A DNA stretch of 12,751 nucleotides from DASSBG01 sp035703755 (lineage in GTDB: Bacteria > Pseudomonadota > Gammaproteobacteria > Xanthomonadales > Rhodanobacteraceae), in NCBI GenBank assembly GCA_035703755.1, contig DASSXP010000304.1, positions 1 through 12,751 of the forward strand. Reading direction: 5' to 3'. The position numbers and the translations under genes were made by a program. Below are positions 1 through 5,799 of this stretch, in pieces; positions within the stretch are counted from its first letter, which is position 1, and each line of letters opens with the position of its first letter. A model generated the notes under the pieces. The model worked only from the letters and a program-made list of their open reading frames with translations, was not told where the DNA came from and made no database searches.

Positions 1-190
1 AGATGCGCTTCAGGCGCGCCGGGAAGCCGTCCTCGCCCAGCACCACCAACGCGCCGTGCCAGACATGCGACAACTTGCCGCCCGCATCGATGTCGATGAT
101 GCCGACACCGGTGCGCTGGCTGCCGGGATCGATGCCCAGAATGCGCACGGAACGACAACGGGAAGCGGGCAATGAGGCATCCTCGGACAT
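1..190 (-). CDS. ruvC: Crossover junction endodeoxyribonuclease RuvC, N-terminal part (cut by window edge)
   Basis: Only the first 63 codons are present; the gene runs off the left edge. RuvC is the dimeric, metal-dependent Holliday-junction resolvase that works with RuvAB in recombinational repair in the cytoplasm. The visible part carries the family's N-terminal signature RILGIDPGSQRTGVGII, with the first catalytic aspartate at residue 21 (Asp7 in E. coli), followed by a DIDAGGKL strand and GALVVLGED. I chose the ATG at 190, which gives a tail of about 14 residues before the first strand. A GTG at 148, giving a start directly at VRILGID, would match the usual length better but has no visible ribosome binding site. 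The gene lies 52 bases downstream of yebC on the same strand, the usual yebC-ruvC order, so co-transcription is likely. Family assignment is secure; the exact start is not. Confidence 0.93.
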   Translation of the reverse strand, partial: MSEDASLPASRCRSVRILGIDPGSQRTGVGIIDIDAGGKLSHVWHGALVVLGEDGFPARLKRI

Positions 191-242
191 TGTCGTTGCA
201 CCGCCATTCCCGCCGCTCGATCCCCGCTGCCCTGGCTTGCCG

Positions 243-965
243 TCAGCCATCGCCCGGCAGCAAGGCGTTGTGATACACCTCGCTCACGTCATCCAGCGAA
301 TCGAGCTTGTCGATGAGGTCTTGCAGGCCTTCGCGCACCTCATCGGTGACGGCCACGCGGTTGTTCGGGCGCATGCCGACTCCGGCATGTTCGGCTTCGA
401 GACCGGCATCGGTGAGTGCTTGCTGCACCGCTTCGAAATTGTCCGGCGAACACAGCACGACGCTTTCGCCGCCCTCGTTGACGACATCGTCGGCACCGGC
501 TTCCAGTGCGGCTTCCAGTACTTTCTCCTCCGCCGCGCCGTCACCGCCGGTGGCAAACGCCAGCTCACCGCAGCGGGTGAACTGGAAGGCCACCGAACCG
601 GAGGTGCCGAGGTTGCCGCCGTGCTTGCTCAACACATGGCGCACATCGGCCACGGTGCGTACCGAGTTGTCGGAGAAGCAATCGATGATCAACGCCACGC
701 CGCCGGGACCATAGCCCTCGTAACGCAGATCTTCGCCGCTGCCGTCGGCACCCGAGCCGCGCTTGATCGCGCGCTCGATGGTGTCCTTGGTCATGTTGGC
801 GGTCAGCGCCTTGTCGACCGCCGCACGCAACCGCGGATTGCTGGCCGGATCGGCCACACCGGAGCGGGTGGCCACGGTGATCTCGCGGATCAGTTTGGTG
901 AAAATCTTGCCGCGCTTGGCGTCTTCTGCGCTCTTGCGACCGGCAACGGTTGGACCTCGACCCAT
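243..965 (-). CDS. yebC: YebC/PmpR family protein
   Basis: This 240-residue protein has the normal length for the family. YebC/PmpR proteins were described as DNA-binding regulators, and recent work on relatives links some of them to ribosome function on difficult peptide sequences; which applies here cannot be read from sequence. The N-terminus MGRGPTVAGRKSAEDAKRGK matches the family's variant start (others begin MAGHSKW), followed by IFTKLIREITVA and the NPRLRAAVDKA helix. Residues 83-95 carry YEGYGPGGVALII, then SDNSVRTVADVRHVLSKHGGNLG and a C-terminal ferredoxin-like domain ending in LIDKLDSLDDVSEVYHN. The frame stays open upstream to an ATG at 1031, but the ATG at 965 starts the conserved sequence and has AGGAA seven bases upstream. 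It sits between the hydrolase gene and ruvC, with a possible promoter of its own in the 81-base gap upstream. Confidence 0.95.
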   Translation of the reverse strand: MGRGPTVAGRKSAEDAKRGKIFTKLIREITVATRSGVADPASNPRLRAAVDKALTANMTKDTIERAIKRGSGADGSGEDLRYEGYGPGGVALIIDCFSDNSVRTVADVRHVLSKHGGNLGTSGSVAFQFTRCGELAFATGGDGAAEEKVLEAALEAGADDVVNEGGESVVLCSPDNFEAVQQALTDAGLEAEHAGVGMRPNNRVAVTDEVREGLQDLIDKLDSLDDVSEVYHNALLPGDG

Positions 966-993
966 GGGGGTTCCTGCTGCTTGCGGGGGACAA

Positions 994-1019
994 GCGGGCA
1001 ATTTTACTCCAGTGCCCGC
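994..1019. repeat. Inverted repeat between hydrolase gene and yebC
   Basis: GCGGGCA (994-1000) and TGCCCGC (1013-1019) form a perfect 7-bp stem with a 12-base AT-rich loop. It lies within the 81-base gap upstream of yebC. There is no T run directly after it on the minus strand, so a classical terminator is not supported. It may attenuate read-through from the upstream genes, bind a protein over the candidate -10 box, or be chance. Confidence 0.35.
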
Positions 1020-1030
1020 CATGCTGCCCA
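1001..1030 (-). promoter_or_regulatory. Possible sigma70-type promoter for yebC-ruvC
   Basis: On the minus strand TGGGCA (1030-1025) and TAAAAT (1006-1001) are separated by 18 bases, matching the -35 and -10 consensus at 4/6 and 5/6 positions. It lies 36 bases upstream of the yebC ATG, in the gap after the hydrolase stop codon. This would let yebC-ruvC be expressed apart from aspS. It is a pattern match only, and it overlaps the inverted repeat at 994-1019. Confidence 0.3.
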
Positions 1031-1046
1031 TCGGCGGCGTATCCCG

Positions 1047-1730
1047 CTACGTGGCGGGCGCGGCTTCCGTGCCGAAACGACCATCGCCGAGAAATTGCAC
1101 CGTCGCGGTAGCCGCCGCGGCGGAAAACAGCAGGCCGATGTGGCTGGATTCGATCACGCAGTGATCCTGGATCCCGGCCAGGCGTGTTTCCGCCACCGTC
1201 ACCGTGCCATCGTTGTCACCTGCCAGTTGCCCGACTGCCTGACCGAGCCCATACGGTTGCCGGCCGGCTACCACACCGACTTCACGCGGCCCGGCCCAGT
1301 TGGGCAAACCGCGCTCCAGCGTATCGCGGCTGTGCCCGAGCAACCAGCCAGCACCGTGCTCAGCCAGGCCATTGGCGGCCGCACTGCCGCGCAACGGGGA
1401 TCCCAGGCAAACGATGCGGCCGGGCGGCAGCTCGTCCCGTCCGGCGCAGGCCTTGAGCGCCAGCACGCCACCCAGGCTGTGGCCGACCAGGTGTACCGCT
1501 CCGGCTTGCGCGCACATGCGCCCGCGCAAGCGCGCCAAAGTCCGATCGAGCGGCGCCATCACGCTAAGATAATCGAACGGCTCCACCCGATACCCCGCTT
1601 CGCGCAAGCGGTGCGCCAGCAGGGTCATGACAAAGCCGCGCATCCACAAACCGTGCAGCAGCAGGACATGGCCGCGGCTGTCGGGAGGCGGCGCGTGCAT
1701 GGGCTCAGGCGGCGGAGCCGGCGAGGTCAA
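1047..1730 (-). CDS. Alpha/beta hydrolase (esterase/lipase-like, PGAP1/DUF676 type)
   Basis: A 227-residue serine hydrolase, probably cytoplasmic, since no signal peptide is visible; its substrate is unknown. The fold is shown by VLLLHGLW (residues 22-29, oxyanion-hole HG), the nucleophile elbow VGHSLGG with Ser85, a candidate acid in GDNDGTV (Asp172 or Asp174) and the catalytic His197 in ESSHIGLLF. The compact size and the C-terminal order 'D..GTV ... SSH' resemble small PGAP1/DUF676-like esterases. The start is uncertain: a TTG at 1730 overlaps the aspS stop codon as TTGA with a purine-rich GGGGCAGGG just upstream, while an ATG at 1700 (residue 11) begins just before the conserved part and has no clear ribosome binding site. 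The overlap suggests translational coupling to aspS. It ends with TAG, the only gene here to do so, and stays in frame with yebC across the gap. Confidence 0.85.
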   Translation of the reverse strand: MTSPAPPPEPMHAPPPDSRGHVLLLHGLWMRGFVMTLLAHRLREAGYRVEPFDYLSVMAPLDRTLARLRGRMCAQAGAVHLVGHSLGGVLALKACAGRDELPPGRIVCLGSPLRGSAAANGLAEHGAGWLLGHSRDTLERGLPNWAGPREVGVVAGRQPYGLGQAVGQLAGDNDGTVTVAETRLAGIQDHCVIESSHIGLLFSAAAATATVQFLGDGRFGTEAAPAT

Positions 1731-3508
1731 CCCTGCCCCGTCGCATCCGGCGCGTCGCCCAGCGTGGCCACGCTCAGTTCCTTGAGTTGCGCCGTCGACA
1801 CCGGCGACGGCGCGTCAGTCATCAGGTCCTGCGCGCTGGTGGTCTTGGGGAAGGCGATCACGTCACGGATGGATTCGGTGCCAGCCATCAGTGCGGCGAT
1901 ACGGTCGATGCCGAACGCAATGCCTCCATGCGGCGGCGCGCCGAACTTGAGTGCCTTGAGCAGAAAGCCGAATTTGGCCTCGGCCTCTTGCGCGCCGATG
2001 CCGAGCAACGCGAACACTGCGCTTTGCATCTCGGGATTATGGATACGGATCGAACCGCCGCCGATCTCGTTGCCGTTCAACACCATGTCGTAACCGCGGC
2101 TGACAGCGGTGGCGGCGTGGTCCTGGAGATCGGCAATGTCGTCGATCTTCGGCGCGGTGAACGGGTGGTGTAGCGCAACAAAGCGCTGTGCGTCCTCGTC
2201 GTATTCGAACATCGGAAAGTCGGTGACCCACAAAGGCTTCCAGCCGGCCTCGACCAGGCCGCGATCCTTGCCGATCTTCAAGCGCAGCGCGCCCATGTAG
2301 TCGGTGACCGTTTTCCATTTGCCGGCGCCGATGAACACCATGTCGCCAGACTCGGCACCGGTGGCGTCGAGCACGGCGGCGAGCGCGGCGTCATCGAGGA
2401 ACTTGGCTACCGGTGAATTGACGCCGTCGCGGCCCTTGGCGCGATCTTCGACCTTGATCCAGGCCAGTCCCTTGGCGCCGTACCGGGCGACGTACTCGGT
2501 GAGTCCGTCGATTTCCTTGCGTGACAAAGTGGCCGCATTCGGCACACGCAACGCGGCCACCCGCCCGGCCGGATCACTGGCCGGTTCGGCGAATACCTTG
2601 AACTCCACGTGTTTGAGCGCAGCGGCGACGTCCACCAGCTCCAGCGGGTTGCGCAGGTCGGGTTTGTCCGAGCCGTAGCGACGCATTGCCTCGTCCCAGC
2701 GCATGCGCGGGAACGGGTCGGCCAGCGCGACACCTTCGACCTCCTTGAACACATGGCGGATCAGGCCTTCGGTGAAATCCTGCACGTCGTGCTCCTCGAC
2801 AAAGGCGAACTCCATGTCGAGCTGGGTGAACTCGGGCTGGCGGTCGGCGCGCAGGTCCTCGTCACGGAAACAGCGCGCGATCTGGTAGTAGCGGTCGAAG
2901 CCAGCCATCATCAACAGCTGCTTGAACAATTGCGGCGATTGCGGCAACGCGTAGAAATGCCCCGCGTGCACACGACTCGGCACCAGATAGTCGCGCGCGC
3001 CCTCGGGCGTGGCCTTGGTCAGGATCGGCGTCTCGATGTCCTGGAAACCGCAGCGCTCGAGGAAATGCCGCAAGGCCTGCACCAGCTTGATGCGCTTGCG
3101 CATCATCGCCTGCATTTCCGGACGCCGCAGGTCGAGGTAGCGGTAGGTCATCCGCATGTCTTCGTTGGGATGCTCGTGCAGCGCGAACGGCAGCTCTCTG
3201 GCCGCGTTGAGTACGTCCACCGTGTCGGCCAGCAATTCCACGCTGCCGGTCTTGAGTTTGTCGTTGACGGCAAGGCGCGCGCGGACGGTGCCGGTGACGC
3301 GCACGCACTACTCGTAGCCCAGCTCGCCAGCCACCACGAACGCCGCAGCGTTGTCGCGTTCGATCACCACCTGGGCCAGCCCTTCATGGTCGCGCAAGTC
3401 GACAAAGGCAACGTGCGACTGCAAGCGGATCTTGTTGACCCAGCCGCACAAGGTGACGGTCTGGCCGATCAGCGAATCATCAATAAGGCCGCAGTAGTGC
3501 GTGCGCAT
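1727..3508 (-). CDS. aspS: Aspartate--tRNA ligase, reading frame interrupted by an in-frame TAG at codon 67
   Basis: AspRS charges tRNA-Asp with aspartate in the cytoplasm and is normally essential. Read through the stop, the frame spans 593 positions, against 590 residues in E. coli. It starts MRTHYCGLI at the ATG at 3508, with GGAG ten bases upstream. All parts are present: OB-fold anticodon-binding domain (about 1-105), KYRYLDLRR-type linker (YRYLDLRRPEM), motif 1 with ETPILTKATPEGARD, flipping-loop region ALPQSPQLFKQ, motif 2 FRDEDLRADRQPEFTQ (about 215-230), the bacterial GAD insertion, and motif 3 GIAFGIDRIAAL (about 529-540). The oddity is codon 67: GYE-TAG-CVRVTGTVRAR, where E. coli has NEFCIQVTGTVRAR. 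Both halves are in one frame, so a single base change restores the gene. A GTG two codons after the stop could re-initiate, but the product would lack two thirds of the OB fold. Sequencing error, suppression, or a recent null mutation are all possible. Confidence 0.9.
3308..3310 (-). other. In-frame amber codon inside aspS
   Basis: The minus strand reads GGC TAC GAG TAG TGC GTG CGC GTC. The preceding 66 codons and the following 526 are both clearly AspRS in the same frame, and the aligned E. coli residue is phenylalanine. TAC (Tyr) to TAG is the simplest single-base explanation. Seen directly in the sequence; whether it is biological cannot be told from one sequence. Confidence 0.95.
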
Positions 3509-3693
3509 GGGTGTGGGGCTCCGTGCCGCCGGCGGGCGGTCAAATGAACAGAAAAGACCGGAAATCTTAACACGCGCCAGTGTTTCCACAGGCAACACGC
3601 ACGCCGCCCAGCGGTTGGCATGAGGCGATTCACCCGCAAACGTCGTTAACCATCACAGGCGGGCCTGACCGCCGCGACCCGGAGAACCCCGTC
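3509..3693. promoter_or_regulatory. Divergent intergenic region between aspS and the beta-helix gene
   Basis: This 185-base gap must hold promoters in both directions. I see an AACAC/GTGTT inverted repeat with a 6-base spacer (3569-3573 and 3580-3584), and a small GGCGG/CCGCC hairpin (3658-3662 and 3669-3673) just before the beta-helix gene's ribosome binding site GGAG (3681-3684). No convincing -35/-10 pair was found for either gene. Confidence 0.4.
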
Positions 3694-5346
3694 ATGCATG
3701 CCCTGCCACGTACAGCTCCGCGCAATCCCGTGCGCAAACCGCTGGCGGCCACCGTCGCCGCCTGCCTGTTGCTGGCCGCACCGGCGACCAGCCTCGCGGC
3801 GAGCAACTGGCTGGTGACCAACTGCAACGATAGCGGCGAGAACAGCCTGCGCGACATCGTCGACCACAAGGCCGCCAGCGGCGATAGCGTCGACCTCAGC
3901 TACCTGATTTGCGGCACCATCGAGCTGACCTCGGGGACGATCACCATCGATCAGAAAGACCTCAGCTTGCGCGGCCCGGAGTCCACCGCGCTGGTCATCG
4001 CGGTCAACAACGACTACCCATTTGCAGGCCATATCGGCCCGGTGTTGAAACACGACTCCACCGGAACACTGACCTTGTCCCACCTGACCATCACCAGCCA
4101 CGTCGACTACGTGGAGTCCGCCTATGGCGGTTGCATCGATGCGCACGGCAACCTGGCCCTGGACAAGGTGGTCATCAGCAACTGCGTGGCCAGGTCGAGC
4201 TCAAGTTGGAGCATGGGCGGCGGCATCCGCGTCAAAGGCAACCTGACGATGCTCGACAGCCAGGTGCGGAACAACGGGCTTGCGAGCGATTCCGTGAGTG
4301 GCTGGATGCGCGGCGGCGGCGTCGCGGTTGAAGGCGACCTTGACGCCCGCAACAGCGTGATAGAGAACAACACGGTGGATTCCCAATACAGCGCTCCGGT
4401 CTACGGTGGCGGGGTCTGGGTCGGCGGCAATGCCAACCTGAATGGGGTTGAGATTCGCGGCAATGCCGCCAGCCAGACCAGCGAGTACTACGGCACAATC
4501 GAGGGCGGTGGCCTGTCTGTCGGTGGCGACCTGACCATGGTGAACTCGGTCGTCAGCGGCAACGTCGCCAGCGCCGGGCAATTGGCCCTGGGCGGGGGAA
4601 TACACGCCACCGGCAACCTCGTCCTGACCGACGTGATGGTGCTCGACAACAGCGCCATCGTCACCAACACGGGATGGGAATACGAGCCACAGGACTACTC
4701 GGGCGGCGGCGGCATCTGGTCCGAAGGGCCGTTCGCGTTGCTGCGCACCACCGTTGCCGGCAACCACGCCAATACCAGCGCCGGGATCATGTTGCTGGAC
4801 GCCACCCAGGGCGATCAGCGCGAAATCGCCAACAGCACCATCTCCGGCAATCAGGCGATCACCGCGCCCGCTGGCATCTACGCCATCATTGCGCCGTCGA
4901 TCCACAACTCCACCATCGCGTTCAATGCCGCCAGCACGGCATCGAGCGTGGCCGGCGCCGGCATCCGCGGCATGCTGGGCATCGAACTGGAAAGCTGTCT
5001 GGTGTCCGGCAACACCAACGGCGCGAATGCCGACGATGTGGCTGGCCCGGTCACGGGCTCCCACAATCTGATCTTTGCGCCGGGCGCCTATACCGTGCCG
5101 GCCGACACCCTGACCGGCATCGACCCAATGCTGGGCAGCTTGTCGATCAATGGTGGCATCACGCTGACGCTGCCGCTTATGGCGGGCAGTCCGGCGATCG
5201 ACCATGGTGCCAACCCGGATACTCAACAATGGGACCAACGCGGCAACGGATTTGCCCGCGTGATCGGCTTCAGCGCCGACATCGGCGCCTACGAGTTCAA
5301 CCCGGATGCGCTGCCAGAGGTAATTTTCCACAATGGCTTTGACTGA
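3694..5346 (+). CDS. Secreted right-handed parallel beta-helix protein with choice-of-anchor Q-type C-terminus
   Basis: A 550-residue exported protein of unknown target. The ATG at 3694 has GGAG nine bases upstream and opens a signal peptide: basic N-region (RNPVRKP), hydrophobic core 18-30, cleavage near residue 35-36 (TSLAA-S). Residues 41-100 resemble the start of such proteins (CNDSGENSLRDIV, GTIELTSGTITI). Residues 145-360 hold about seven modules of 29-37 residues of the type GGGIxVxGNLxMxNSxVxGNxA, starting near 145, 175, 207, 238, 271, 300 and 337, the pattern of a parallel beta-helix. Residues 477-535 (DPMLGSLSINGG, AGSPAIDHG, DQRG, SADIGAYEF) match the choice-of-anchor Q module of bacterial surface beta-helix proteins. 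It ends PEVIFHNGFD, a short tail I associate with exported proteins of this order. No catalytic residues of a polysaccharide lyase are recognisable. It stands alone on the plus strand inside a minus-strand housekeeping cluster. Confidence 0.88.
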   Translation: MHALPRTAPRNPVRKPLAATVAACLLLAAPATSLAASNWLVTNCNDSGENSLRDIVDHKAASGDSVDLSYLICGTIELTSGTITIDQKDLSLRGPESTALVIAVNNDYPFAGHIGPVLKHDSTGTLTLSHLTITSHVDYVESAYGGCIDAHGNLALDKVVISNCVARSSSSWSMGGGIRVKGNLTMLDSQVRNNGLASDSVSGWMRGGGVAVEGDLDARNSVIENNTVDSQYSAPVYGGGVWVGGNANLNGVEIRGNAASQTSEYYGTIEGGGLSVGGDLTMVNSVVSGNVASAGQLALGGGIHATGNLVLTDVMVLDNSAIVTNTGWEYEPQDYSGGGGIWSEGPFALLRTTVAGNHANTSAGIMLLDATQGDQREIANSTISGNQAITAPAGIYAIIAPSIHNSTIAFNAASTASSVAGAGIRGMLGIELESCLVSGNTNGANADDVAGPVTGSHNLIFAPGAYTVPADTLTGIDPMLGSLSINGGITLTLPLMAGSPAIDHGANPDTQQWDQRGNGFARVIGFSADIGAYEFNPDALPEVIFHNGFD

Positions 5347-5358
5347 AGCGGAACCCAG

Positions 5359-5676
5359 TCACGACGAGGCCGCACCTGTATTGGCCGTGGGCTTGCTGGC
5401 CGCGGCCGGCGTGTCGACCTTGGCACCCGCCCCGGCAGCACCACCATCGGCGGGCGCGGCGGCGTTGCCCGCCAAGTTGTGCTTTTTCTCGCCCTTGCTC
5501 TTGAAGTCGGTTTCGTACCAACCGCTGCCGGCGAGGCGGAAAGATGGCGCGGTGAGCTGGCGGCTGACTGCTTCCTTGCCACACTGCGGGCACACCGTCG
5601 GATCGGCATCCGACAGCTTCTGCAATCGATCGAAATGGTGGCCGCAAGCCTGGCAGGCAAACGCGTAAATCGGCAT
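5359..5676 (-). CDS. fmdB: FmdB family zinc-ribbon protein
   Basis: A 105-residue protein starting MPIYAFACQACGHHF, the hallmark of the FmdB-type (putative regulatory) zinc-ribbon family. Two CxxC knuckles, Cys8/Cys11 and Cys29/Cys32, would bind one zinc. Residues 37-60 (VSRQLTAPSFRLAGSGWYETDF) are the conserved segment after the ribbon. From about residue 68 the tail is low complexity, rich in Ala, Gly and Thr, and probably disordered. Its function is not established; the name comes from a gene near formamidase in Methylophilus. The ATG at 5676 has AGGA eight bases upstream. In many proteobacteria fmdB lies directly upstream of aspS, often with a DUF502 gene between. Here the beta-helix gene occupies that space, and fmdB converges on it with a 12-base gap. 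I see no DUF502 gene in the window. Confidence 0.92.
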   Translation of the reverse strand: MPIYAFACQACGHHFDRLQKLSDADPTVCPQCGKEAVSRQLTAPSFRLAGSGWYETDFKSKGEKKHNLAGNAAAPADGGAAGAGAKVDTPAAASKPTANTGAASS

Positions 5677-5799
5677 GGTGATTCCTGATGTGTTCCCGCT
5701 GCGGGAATGGGGGCAAAGCGGCCAATTTCAAGGCCATCATGGCAATTTTGCAAGCACTGGGTATACAGTTTCAGTCACAATTCAAACGGGAGTCGTGAC
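5677..5799. promoter_or_regulatory. Divergent control region of fmdB and the TonB-dependent receptor, with short dyads
   Basis: A perfect 15-base dyad, TTCCCGC-T-GCGGGAA (5693-5707), lies 17 bases upstream of the fmdB start codon and so probably in its 5' region. A second small dyad GCCAT-C-ATGGC (5733-5743) lies nearer the receptor gene, and GCAA-TT-TTGC (5742-5751) overlaps its right arm. A TATACA at 5762-5767 is a possible -10 for the receptor, but no good -35 sits at the right distance. These may be operators, but no specific regulator site is recognised. Confidence 0.35.

Noticed and set aside
3..2093. A very long open frame (696 codons) on the plus strand
   Set aside because: It lies antisense to ruvC, yebC, the hydrolase and aspS, which all have clear homology. 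Its own translation is rich in Arg, Ala, Gly and His with no recognisable domain. Long antisense frames are common in GC-rich genomes.
3302..3310. Genome-wide recoding of TAG as a sense codon
   Set aside because: Only one internal TAG is seen, no recoding machinery is in the window, and the hydrolase ends at TAG at a sensible length. A single mutation or error is simpler.
3564..3595. aspS promoter made of TTGCCT and TAAGAT on the minus strand
   Set aside because: The spacer is 20 bases, too long for a normal sigma70 promoter, and the -10 match is only 4/6.
5344..5365. Terminator between the convergent beta-helix gene and fmdB
   Set aside because: Only a 4-bp GACT/AGTC pairing is present in the 12-base gap, too weak to support a call.
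5748..5767. TTGCAA/TATACA promoter for the TonB-dependent receptor
   Set aside because: The two boxes are only 8 bases apart; no acceptable -35 lies 16-18 bases before TATACA.
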